Position numbers and translations under genes: made by a program. Source: Bdellovibrionales bacterium (GTDB lineage Bacteria; Bdellovibrionota; FAC87; UBA2466). Taken from it: a stretch of 64,000 bases of DNA. The notes under the pieces were generated by a model. That model did no database searches and had not been told where the DNA came from. It was given only the letters and a program-made list of their open reading frames with translations. Within the stretch, counting starts at the first letter, position 1; each line of letters opens with the position of its first letter. The stretch lies in the NCBI GenBank assembly GCA_005776395.1, contig SXPJ01000103.1, forward strand, positions 1 through 64,000, given 5' to 3'. Shown in pieces: positions 45,003 to 52,479 of the stretch.

Positions 45003-45689
45003 CTAAGGTTTTCCTGCGGTACTTAGTAAAGATTTTTTTAATACTAGCATCTCTTGATCGACAGGAATTCCTAACCAAACTCGCCATAGATCGCTTACAA
45101 GTGTCGTTCCTTTTTCTTCAATAGTTTTCTCAGTAGTAAAAATAGAGATGTGTTCTTTATTGTCTTCTGGGGTGAGATAACCAATCAAGAAAGCACGCTG
45201 CCCCGCATTTAGGGAATAGGTTGTCTGTTCCCTAATATACGAAATTTCAGGTGAATAGAGATCCACATTATTTACATCCAAGGCATCGTCAAATTCGGCC
45301 CGAATATCCTCTGAAGAAACATTTTGCAACATGTGTAAGATCATTAATCGAGTTTGGGTTTTTCCAAGGCTATCTATAGGGTTTTGGGAACTTAAGAGCG
45401 AAGGGTTATCCAAATAATGAATAGCTACGTAGGCATTTACTTTGACGATGGCTATCCATTTCTGACGAGTTCCTTTGCCACTTAAGGCCACTTTTACGAT
45501 CTCTCCTGTGGGAAGAGTTATATTGGCTTCCGGGTGTATGTTCACAGTGGAGCCTCCGACTGAGTAAGTGATCGGCGTCCCTAAAAAAGTGACTGGATTT
45601 TTGGGATGAGGGGCCGCATAAGCCTGCGGTGAAACAATAAAAGAAAGGGTTAAAAATGAACTGGCCCAGAAGAGGATGATTTTTACCAT
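45003..45689 (-). CDS. Exported chalcone isomerase-like domain protein
   Basis: The 228-residue product has a signal peptide ending YAA and then the chalcone-isomerase-like fold seen in many bacterial secreted proteins: [20 protein letters not shown] followed by a hydrophobic strand and LDNP, and near the C-terminus WRVWLGIPVDQEMLVLKKSLL. Bacterial members are thought to bind fatty acids or other small hydrophobic ligands and are not flavonoid enzymes. The conserved catalytic arginine of true isomerases cannot be judged by eye. It lies tail to tail with the SDR gene. Confidence 0.7.
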   Translation of the reverse strand: MVKIILFWASSFLTLSFIVSPQAYAAPHPKNPVTFLGTPITYSVGGSTVNIHPEANITLPTGEIVKVALSGKGTRQKWIAIVKVNAYVAIHYLDNPSLLSSQNPIDSLGKTQTRLMILHMLQNVSSEDIRAEFDDALDVNNVDLYSPEISYIREQTTYSLNAGQRAFLIGYLTPEDNKEHISIFTTEKTIEEKGTTLVSDLWRVWLGIPVDQEMLVLKKSLLSTAGKP

Positions 45690-45911
45690 GTTATTGATGA
45701 TATCAATAAGGTTTTGTTCCAGACAAGCAGTACTTTAGAATTTGGGGGCATTCTGCCACCAACCAGGTGATTATTTCAGGGGAAATATTTTGACCCCTTT
45801 CGGGAATCTAGAGTTTAGGCACAAACTATCCGCTCAAAAGAGGATTTGAAATGGTCCCGCTATTGCAAATTCTCATTACAGAAGTTCAACTTGTATCAAG
45901 GAGGAGTAAAA

Positions 45912-46580
45912 GTGAGAAATTTAACAAAAGGTATCGGAATAGGGCTAATGGTTCTAGTCGGAGTTATGGCAAAGGCCGATCACAATTCGCCCAGTGGATC
46001 TGTGAGCCGTTTGGTGTATGAGGCTCAGGAGCTAACTCAAGTGGTTCGTTATGTCGGATTAAATTATCAGGTACAGCAGGCGGTTAATCGATTTAACTAT
46101 GATGTGTATCGACTGGCCGATTGCGTTAGGTTTAATGGCAGAGGCATCCACGGTGAGGCTCTTGATAGAAATAGGGGAGAGCACGTAGCACCCCCAAGTT
46201 TTCGAGATCACACAGAAGAGATGGGAGTTCCTTATCAATGTCGTGGATATCTAGACATGACAAGAAGAAGTTTCATGCCGGTGGACAGATATTTAAGCGA
46301 TACTTACTATGATTTTCCCCAGGTCTATCATTCCTATTTAGAAACTAGAGAGTCATTATTTAGAATTCAGGTGGGTGGATTTCCTGGCCCTGGCCCTGGA
46401 CCCGGACCTGGACCTGGACCTGGATATATTTCATGTGTAGCTGTTGATGCGGGATGGGAAGAGCATGGTGGCGGTCATATAGGCTATGGACGTAATGCGG
46501 TTGAAGCTCAGAGAACTGCATTAAGGGCATGCCAACAGTTTCACGGGCAATGCCGTATCCAACAATGTCGAGGTAACTAA
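45912..46580 (+). CDS. Secreted protein with Gly-Pro repeat and DUF4189-like tail
   Basis: GTG at 45912 follows a strong AAGGAGG site (45898-45904) and gives a clean signal peptide (GIGIGLMVLVGVMAKA). The 222-residue product has a helical N-terminal domain with two cysteines, then FPGPGPGPGPGPGPG, then a short domain with AVEAQRTALRACQQFHGQC, the Ala/Cys pattern of DUF4189-like domains. The Gly-Pro tract is coded by a CCTGGA hexamer array at about 46383-46424, which can change length by slippage. Strong transcription termination follows. Confidence 0.6.
   Translation: MRNLTKGIGIGLMVLVGVMAKADHNSPSGSVSRLVYEAQELTQVVRYVGLNYQVQQAVNRFNYDVYRLADCVRFNGRGIHGEALDRNRGEHVAPPSFRDHTEEMGVPYQCRGYLDMTRRSFMPVDRYLSDTYYDFPQVYHSYLETRESLFRIQVGGFPGPGPGPGPGPGPGYISCVAVDAGWEEHGGGHIGYGRNAVEAQRTALRACQQFHGQCRIQQCRGN
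46383..46424 (+). repeat. CCTGGN hexamer array coding Gly-Pro
   Basis: Seven tandem hexamers of the form CCTGGC, CCTGGA or CCCGGA lie inside the coding frame, giving (Pro-Gly)n. Arrays of this kind vary in copy number by polymerase slippage without shifting the frame. Confidence 0.85.
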
Positions 46581-46597
46581 GAAAAGTTAAATTGAGG

Positions 46598-46636
46598 GTG
46601 AGGGCCTATCTAGCTAAGATAGGCTCTCACTTTTTT
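46598..46636 (+). terminator. Rho-independent terminator
   Basis: GTGAGGGCCTATCT and AGATAGGCTCTCAC form a near-perfect 14-bp stem with a short loop, followed by TTTTTT. It ends the forward gene and overlaps the last codons of the convergent HAMP gene. Confidence 0.85.
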
Positions 46637-47096
46637 CTTTGAGTTCTAAAGTGTCGCTGCGAATTTTATTCACGATAGTTTCAAACTCTTTAAACTCATC
46701 GTGATCCCCTAAACGCAATTTGTGACTCCAATCCCCTCGTGAGTAGAGAATAAGTTGACGTTTAATCGTGGCAATTGGATTTGTGAGTCTTCGTACCATT
46801 AAGAAGGCTGCAACAAACATCGCTAATATTGAAAATAAAAAAAGGATAAAAAGCCAAGTTTCAAGAATCCGTTGTTCATGTCTCACGATTTGAACCACTT
46901 GGGCTGAGATCCCTAACTCATCCCCCATAAAGAGGTTGTAGTTGCGTTGAATGAACCAAGCCATAACGAAGATCATCACAAGGGAGGTGAATCCGCCGGT
47001 CAAGGTTAAGTACATAACGTATTTTAACTGAACAGGCAGGGCTCTTAATTTTCTTGGGACGCCCAAAGTTGCTGAGTGAGAGTTTTCGCGTGGCAT
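46614..47096 (-). CDS. Two-helix membrane protein with HAMP domain
   Basis: The 160-residue product has two transmembrane helices (about residues 28-50 and 80-102), separated by ~30 periplasmic residues, then a HAMP-like linker: RRLTNPIATIKRQL, then SHKLRLGDHDEFKEFETIVNKI. There is no kinase, cyclase or chemotaxis output domain, so it may signal through partners. Its ATG is 4 bp after the stop of the ArsA-like gene at 47101, and it is the last gene of a four-gene operon. Its stop codon lies inside the terminator hairpin of the convergent gene. Confidence 0.65.
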   Translation of the reverse strand: MPRENSHSATLGVPRKLRALPVQLKYVMYLTLTGGFTSLVMIFVMAWFIQRNYNLFMGDELGISAQVVQIVRHEQRILETWLFILFLFSILAMFVAAFLMVRRLTNPIATIKRQLILYSRGDWSHKLRLGDHDEFKEFETIVNKIRSDTLELKEKSESLS

Positions 47097-47100
47097 GGCT

Positions 47101-48156
47101 TTAGAATACCAGTTTTTTTCCTATTTGAGAAAGGGTCTCAAGATCGTGAATGGGCCCTGATCTCTTTTCTAATTTAATTTGAGGAATCTTATTTAAGTTG
47201 GAATCAAATTGAGAAATCCAATATTGCTGCTGAGCGACTAACTCACTTCGGTAAGTTAACACCTTTTCGATCTCCTCGCGTTCCTGTTTGGGAAGTTCAA
47301 TGGATGGAGGGATCTCCTTAGGAAATTCTTTTTCAATTCGATTTAGAATAACACCAGAAAGAGGGATCTCTTTTTCTTTGAGTGCTTTTATAAAATCTAG
47401 AGATTCAGTAAATCTAACTTCGCTCGGATAGGTCACAAGAAAAAATCCGGTAGCTTGGCTTTTTAAAAGCTGAATAACTTCAAGGTTTCTATCTCTAAAT
47501 CCTGTATGCATTCCTTCGAGATCATCCATGACCTCGGCTAAAGCTTTGAAAAAGTCGTTTCCAAAAAGTTTTTCCAGAAGTTTTATGGCTATTTTGGTTC
47601 CATGGCGAAAAAGTGAGAAAGGGGTCTTAGTTTTTTGAAACCAACGCAAAACTGAGTTGTCCATGAAGTTAGCGAGTTTTTGAGGGGCATCTAGAAGATC
47701 CAAAGCATTTTGTGAGGGGGGGGTATCTACAACAATTTTCTCAAACGAAGAATCTTTTGCGAACTCTAACAGTCGTTCCATGGCCGCATATTCGTGACTA
47801 CCCCCTAAGCTCTCCACCATAATTCGATAGAGACGGTTATTTAAAATTTTATCTTTCTGTTTTTCTGAACCCGCAAATCTTGTAATGACCTTATCAAAAT
47901 ATCTTTGAGTATCGAGCATTGAGGCAAAGAGTTTAGACTCTTGGGTATGAGGGAGGGGAACGTTTTGTAGGTCGCTTGAGAAGGTTTTAAATCCCAGCGC
48001 TTGAGCTAATCTTTTGGCCGGATCAACCGTAAGAACTATTGTTCTATGGCCTTCTAGAGCTAGTTGAGTTCCCAAAGCTGCAGCTACGGTGGTTTTCCCC
48101 ACACCTCCGGGGCCTCCCACTAAAAAGATCCTCTTTTCTTTCCAAATTGGGTTCAC
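47101..48156 (-). CDS. ArsA/Get3-family ATPase, paralogue 1 (signature lysine missing)
   Basis: This 351-residue deviant-Walker-A ATPase shows GGPGGVGKTT at ~14-23, LTVDPAKRLAQALG (the DPA switch), DTPPSQNALDLLDAP (switch II-like) and VTYPSEVRFTES. In the canonical family the loop reads GKGGVGKT, where the first Lys reaches across the dimer; here that Lys is Pro. Family members drive arsenite pumps or chaperone tail-anchored proteins; bacterial paired versions are mostly uncharacterised. It follows its paralogue with no spacer. No arsB or arsenic regulator is near, so arsenic transport is unlikely. Confidence 0.85.
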   Translation of the reverse strand: MNPIWKEKRIFLVGGPGGVGKTTVAAALGTQLALEGHRTIVLTVDPAKRLAQALGFKTFSSDLQNVPLPHTQESKLFASMLDTQRYFDKVITRFAGSEKQKDKILNNRLYRIMVESLGGSHEYAAMERLLEFAKDSSFEKIVVDTPPSQNALDLLDAPQKLANFMDNSVLRWFQKTKTPFSLFRHGTKIAIKLLEKLFGNDFFKALAEVMDDLEGMHTGFRDRNLEVIQLLKSQATGFFLVTYPSEVRFTESLDFIKALKEKEIPLSGVILNRIEKEFPKEIPPSIELPKQEREEIEKVLTYRSELVAQQQYWISQFDSNLNKIPQIKLEKRSGPIHDLETLSQIGKKLVF

Positions 48157-49023
48157 TTAACTCTCCAAAGAATCGGCAATTAGCTCAATAGTTTCTTTCA
48201 AAACTTCGGTTGTAAATCTAGGAATCTGTTTCATCATTAGAGGTAGATCTTTAGCCTTTTCAATTGATATTTGCTCTCTTTCTAATCTCAACCTATGGTC
48301 TTCAAGGCACTCTTTAATGTTAGGGGGAAGTTTTTTTTGCATGTGTGTGGGCAAGAAAAACTTAGGCGTGCATTGGTTGATCCATAAAAAGCCCAATGGA
48401 AATTTCCCTAGCTTCAATAGCTGATCAATAAACTGCTCACTTTCCACAAGTGGCATCTCTTCAGGAAGAGTGACCAGATCGAGGCGAGTGTAAGGATCCA
48501 TGAACATGTCACAAATATTTCCTGCTTGCCTATGAACGAAACCAGTTGCGAACATTTTTTCTATCCCCATCGGGGATTTGAAAAATGAAAGGGCATGGCC
48601 TGTGGCTGGAAGGTCCACAATGAGTACATCTTGTTGTCCTCGATCAAAAAGGTCCCAAACTTTGCCCGCGATGACAGTTTCTGAGAGACCAGGAGCCACC
48701 TCAATGAACGCTTTAAGGACTTTGTTCTCAAAAATTACATCTAAAATTTTTTCAAATTTTAAGGTTTTTAAAGCATATTCTTTAAAACAGATGGCGGCGT
48801 CCAGTTGTTCCCAATGAATTCCAAAAGATTTTAAAGCTAAAGGTTCAAGTGATGTTTCAAAGGGGTTCCAACTGACAAATCTTACTTTTCGTTTCTGACG
48901 GGAAAGGGCCAAAGCCGTACCCCAAGCGATTGCAGTTTTCCCCACTCCACCTTTGCCGGTAAAAAAGATAAGCTTTCGTTTTAAAGAATCTGCCAGGAAA
49001 GAATGTGTCGAAGAGGAATTCAC
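48157..49023 (-). CDS. ArsA/Get3-family ATPase, paralogue 2 (altered DPA switch)
   Basis: The 288-residue product has an intact deviant Walker A, GKGGVGKTA (~23-31), including the signature lysine that is missing from the downstream partner. The position of the usual DPA motif reads SWNPFETSLEPL, so the switch I-like Asp is replaced by Asn. DLPATGHALSFFKSP corresponds to switch II. It lacks the extra C-terminal part of paralogue 1. ATG at 49023 overlaps the lipase-like gene by 4 bp. The complementary losses suggest an obligate heterodimer with the 47101 product. Confidence 0.83.
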   Translation of the reverse strand: MNSSSTHSFLADSLKRKLIFFTGKGGVGKTAIAWGTALALSRQKRKVRFVSWNPFETSLEPLALKSFGIHWEQLDAAICFKEYALKTLKFEKILDVIFENKVLKAFIEVAPGLSETVIAGKVWDLFDRGQQDVLIVDLPATGHALSFFKSPMGIEKMFATGFVHRQAGNICDMFMDPYTRLDLVTLPEEMPLVESEQFIDQLLKLGKFPLGFLWINQCTPKFFLPTHMQKKLPPNIKECLEDHRLRLEREQISIEKAKDLPLMMKQIPRFTTEVLKETIELIADSLES

Positions 49024-49856
49024 AAGCGAATGATTGTATCACTAGATTTAATGTCTTTCGACCCTTTGAACTTAAAGAGTTGTTTAGGGTTTTGATTTCG
49101 AGAAGGGGAGGGCATCATCTCTTCATTATTTAAATGAGAAAGAATGATTTCAAGAACCCGTTTAGAAAATAAAAGGCCTGCATGGCCCACATGGGATAGA
49201 TGAATATTTCTAACCCCCTCCCACCAGGTGCAATCTTTGGGTCGAATGACAATATCTAAGTCTCCAGAAACAGCAACGGCTCGGGTAAATTTAGGGGCAG
49301 GACACCGATTTAAAAGTTCAATCGTTCGACTTTGAGGGGTCAGTTCTCTAATGTGAGAAATAATGGAGTATTTTGACCATTCAGTTCCTCGATGAGGGGT
49401 TCCTAAGGTAATGAGGTTTCGCACCAATCCATCCCCTCCTAAAAGTTGAACGAAATAACGGGCAATAACTCCACCCATGGAGTGGGCTACGATGTCCACC
49501 TGGGGAGTCCCATGTTTTTTTATCAGGAGTCGAGTTTCCCGAGCCACCTGTTCAGCCAACCGGGGAATGGGGTGAATACTGGTGAGAAGATTAACCTCTT
49601 TGAATTGTCTAAAACCTTTTGAGTAAAGGCGTTGTTTTAGCCATGCAAAAGTGCTGCGGTTGTGAAAAATCCCGTGAATAAAGACAATGGGTAGTTTAGG
49701 GCTCGATTGGCGAAAAGAAAGTGAAGGCAAAGTCGGTAGCGATTTTGATACTAGCCCCAAAGGATAAAGTTCATAGGTCAAAATAGAGGCTGCGGATTCT
49801 CGGGCAATATCCCAGCCCAATCGAGAGGCTTTATAAAGTGGATGTTTAAGCTTCAT
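49020..49856 (-). CDS. Alpha/beta hydrolase, PGAP1/lipase-like
   Basis: The 278-residue product shows VFIHGIFHN (oxyanion-hole HG), the nucleophile elbow AHSMGG with Ser at ~126, the acid in SGDLDIVI, and the catalytic His in HVGHAGLL. TLGTPHRGTEW after the nucleophile is typical of lipase class 2/PGAP1-like esterases acting on acyl chains or GPI-type lipids. No signal peptide is clear, so it may be cytosolic or membrane-associated. It is the first gene of the operon with the two ArsA-like ATPases and the HAMP protein. Confidence 0.8.
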   Translation of the reverse strand: MKLKHPLYKASRLGWDIARESAASILTYELYPLGLVSKSLPTLPSLSFRQSSPKLPIVFIHGIFHNRSTFAWLKQRLYSKGFRQFKEVNLLTSIHPIPRLAEQVARETRLLIKKHGTPQVDIVAHSMGGVIARYFVQLLGGDGLVRNLITLGTPHRGTEWSKYSIISHIRELTPQSRTIELLNRCPAPKFTRAVAVSGDLDIVIRPKDCTWWEGVRNIHLSHVGHAGLLFSKRVLEIILSHLNNEEMMPSPSRNQNPKQLFKFKGSKDIKSSDTIIRL

Positions 49857-49956
49857 TTTAGATTAACTTTCACCTAAAATTCACTTTTGGCAAGGGGGGT
49901 GGCAAAAAAGAGAGTTATCCTAACCACTTTGCTTGTTTTCTTTAAAGGATTTCGCC

Positions 49957-49985
49957 TTGACTTGAGAGCCTAAGAAAACGATAAA
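49957..49985 (+). promoter_or_regulatory. Sigma-70-type promoter of the bc complex operon
   Basis: TTGACT (49957-49962) and GATAAA (49980-49985) are separated by exactly 17 bp, close to the TTGACA/TATAAT consensus. The start of transcription would fall near 49992, about 50 bp before the Rieske ATG. Confidence 0.6.
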
Positions 49986-50041
49986 CATGGGCGTTCAAAA
50001 AAATAATAGAAATTGAACTTTTATTGACGGCGGTCATATTT

Positions 50042-50563
50042 ATGCCAACACCTAAATTCCCCGAATCTGAAAATGCTATAACCCGAAGGGATTTTTTTAA
50101 CTGGGTTGTGGTAGGTTGGGCTGGCTTTGCAGCTGCTATGGGTGGCGCTCTTACAGCTATTGGGCGCCTTTTTTTCCCAAATATTACATTTGAACCCCCT
50201 CAACAATTTAAAGCGGGATTTCCAGCCGAATATGCTGTGAACAAAGTAGATGAGAGATTTAAAAAACGTTATGGCGTTTGGATCGTAAGAAATGAACGGG
50301 GAATTTATTGCCTTTCCACCGTTTGTACGCATTTAGGTTGCACCCCCAACTGGTTAGAAGGTGAAGCTAAGTTCAAGTGTCCTTGCCACGGTAGTGGATT
50401 CTATTCTACCGGGATAAATTTTGAAGGTCCGGCTCCGAGACCTTTAGAGAGATACAGAATTGGACGTTCAGAAGACGGTCAGATCGCTATTGATAAGACT
50501 GTAAAATATCAATTTGAGAAGGGTCAATGGAACGATCCTAGTTCGTTTTTGGAGTTAGCGTAA
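50042..50563 (+). CDS. Rieske iron-sulfur protein of a bc/b6f-type complex
   Basis: The 173-residue product contains RRDFFNW near residue 15, a twin-arginine-like signal anchor followed by a hydrophobic helix (WVVVGWAGFAAAMGGALTAI). The cluster-binding loops are CTHLGC (95-100) and CPCHGSGF (113-120), holding the 2Fe-2S centre with two Cys and two His. It accepts electrons from quinol at the membrane's outer face. ATG at 50042 is preferred to TTG at 50024. It is the first of four genes spaced 7-10 bp apart that encode the complex. Confidence 0.92.
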   Translation: MPTPKFPESENAITRRDFFNWVVVGWAGFAAAMGGALTAIGRLFFPNITFEPPQQFKAGFPAEYAVNKVDERFKKRYGVWIVRNERGIYCLSTVCTHLGCTPNWLEGEAKFKCPCHGSGFYSTGINFEGPAPRPLERYRIGRSEDGQIAIDKTVKYQFEKGQWNDPSSFLELA

Positions 50564-50572
50564 GAGGTTAGT

Positions 50573-51361
50573 ATGTCTTCATTTAAAGAGTTTTCAGAAT
50601 CAATCACAAAGTCTCAGGCGTGGAAATCTATTTTCCGTCATGGGGCTCCCAACAATGCTCGCAATCGAGTTTTGGTGGTATTGATGAATGTGTTTCTCCA
50701 TTTACACCCTATTCGAATGAAAAAATCAGGGGTTCGAATGAGTTTCACTTGGTGCATGGGGGGATTAACCTTCTTCCTGTTTTTAGTTGAAACTGTCACA
50801 GGTGTTCTTTTGATGTTCTATTATCGTCCTACAGCAGAATTTGCTTATATGGACATCATCGCTCTACGTGAACATGTTCCGATTGGAATTATGCGTGAAG
50901 TTCACCGTTGGGGAGCTCACGCCATGGTGATCACTGTATGGCTTCATATGTTCCGTGTTTTCTTGACAGGGTCTTATAAGCCCCCTCGTGAATTTAACTG
51001 GGGCGTGGGGGTGATCCTTCTTGTTTTAACTTTATTGTTAAGTTTCACCGGTTACTTGCTTCCTTGGGACCAGTTGGCCATTTGGGCTATTACTGTGGGA
51101 TCTAATATGGCCCGTGCGACACCGTTTATGGGCCATGAAGGGCCAGGAGCCTCCTTAATTAACAGCTTAATGGGATTTGATGTCGTTCATGCAGGTAGTG
51201 ACGCCAGGTTTGCACTGCTAGCGGGTCGATTAGTGGGTGAAGCGACACTTCTAAGATTCTACGTCCTTCATTGTATCTTTATTCCGTTAATAGCAAGCGT
51301 ATTGATGGCAATCCACTTTTGGCGTGTGAGAAAGGACGGGGGCATTTCAGGGCCTCTGTAG
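50573..51361 (+). CDS. Cytochrome b (b6-like N-terminal subunit)
   Basis: This 262-residue membrane protein has four helices. Haem-ligand histidines lie in VHRWGAHA and VWLHMFRVF, and in the fourth helix HCIFIPL with [11 protein letters not shown]. The two histidines of the last pair are 14 residues apart, the spacing of cytochrome b6, not of mitochondrial-type cytochrome b (13). [13 protein letters not shown] is the conserved Qo-side stretch. The C-terminal half of a full-length cytochrome b is in the next gene, the split arrangement of b6f-like complexes. The start follows the Rieske stop by 9 bp. Confidence 0.92.
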   Translation: MSSFKEFSESITKSQAWKSIFRHGAPNNARNRVLVVLMNVFLHLHPIRMKKSGVRMSFTWCMGGLTFFLFLVETVTGVLLMFYYRPTAEFAYMDIIALREHVPIGIMREVHRWGAHAMVITVWLHMFRVFLTGSYKPPREFNWGVGVILLVLTLLLSFTGYLLPWDQLAIWAITVGSNMARATPFMGHEGPGASLINSLMGFDVVHAGSDARFALLAGRLVGEATLLRFYVLHCIFIPLIASVLMAIHFWRVRKDGGISGPL

Positions 51362-51368
51362 AAACAAC

Positions 51369-52469
51369 ATGGCAACCATCGGAAACTTTATAACCTCAGC
51401 GATTAATGCGTTTTGCCAGCCGTCGATTCTGTTTACGGCTTCATGCATTCTCTTTTATCTCGTGTTTTTCCGTTGGCGTGAAAAGTTTGCTGAGAAAAAG
51501 ACACTCTACTGGATGGAAGGCTCAATGGGAGTTTTCATTTTTGTAAGTTGTTTAAACCCAACCTTCCGAAGTGTTGTGACTAAGCCAGATAACATTCCAA
51601 TTGTGGGGATGTTGTTTTTAGTTGTATTTTTCACTTGGTTAGCCGTTCACAAAATGGTCATCAATGATCGTTTGATTGATCAGGGCCTTGATGTCGAAAA
51701 TAAAAAGGAGGCCAAAGAGCTTGTTTTTACTTGGCCAGACCTGGTTTTTAGTGAGTTTATCTGTTCCATTATTGCTTGGTGTGTTCTGTTGATTTGGTCG
51801 ATTGTTCTTAAAGCTCCACTTGAAGAGCCTGCAAATCCGGTAGAAACCCCTAATCCTTCAAAGGCACCTTGGTACTTTTTGGGGCTTCAGGAGATGTTGG
51901 TTTATTACGATCCGTGGTTGGCGGGTGTGGTATTCCCTACTCTAATTGTGGTGGGCCTTATTCTCATTCCCTTCATTGATATTAATCCCAAAGGTAATGG
52001 CTATTATACTTTCAAAGAACGAAAATTTGCGATTACCTCCTTTCTTTTTGGATTTTTGATTCTTTGGATTCTGCTCATTATTTACGGAACCTTTTTACGA
52101 GGACCCAACTGGAACTTCTTTGGCCCTTATGAGGTCTGGGACCTTCATAAGTTGGAAGTTCTTAAAAACGTTAATCTCTCAGAGTATCTCTTTCGGAGTA
52201 CGGGTTTAAATGGAGGCAAATTGCCTGACAATCCCTTCCTGCGTGAGGGGCTAGGGATGGTATTAGTGATTGGCTATTTTGTTTATGGTACCATCCTGTT
52301 GCAGAAAAAATGGATGAAGAATTTGTACGAGAAGATGGGCAAGCCAAGATTCTATATTTTAGTGGGGCTCCTTCTTTCGATGGGTGCTTTGCCCATCAAA
52401 ATGGTGCTTCGATGGCTTATTAACTTGAAATACATCGTGGGAATTCCCGAGTGGTTCTTTAATATTTAG
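51369..52469 (+). CDS. Cytochrome b C-terminal domain/subunit IV-like, extended
   Basis: The 366-residue product corresponds to b6f subunit IV, with extra helices before and after. The Qo-site segment PNPSKAPWYFLGLQEML carries APWY where PEWY is usual; related multihaem bc complexes often show this form. The first ~110 residues contain two or three additional helices, and the C-terminal ~120 residues contain two more. It sits 7 bp after the cytochrome b6-like gene and 10 bp before the octahaem cytochrome gene, so all are made together. Confidence 0.85.
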   Translation: MATIGNFITSAINAFCQPSILFTASCILFYLVFFRWREKFAEKKTLYWMEGSMGVFIFVSCLNPTFRSVVTKPDNIPIVGMLFLVVFFTWLAVHKMVINDRLIDQGLDVENKKEAKELVFTWPDLVFSEFICSIIAWCVLLIWSIVLKAPLEEPANPVETPNPSKAPWYFLGLQEMLVYYDPWLAGVVFPTLIVVGLILIPFIDINPKGNGYYTFKERKFAITSFLFGFLILWILLIIYGTFLRGPNWNFFGPYEVWDLHKLEVLKNVNLSEYLFRSTGLNGGKLPDNPFLREGLGMVLVIGYFVYGTILLQKKWMKNLYEKMGKPRFYILVGLLLSMGALPIKMVLRWLINLKYIVGIPEWFFNI

Positions 52470-52479
52470 GGGCTAACAC

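Noticed and set aside
46383-46424. Tandem repeats considered as a CRISPR-like array
   Set aside because: Six-base units without spacers, in frame within a coding gene.
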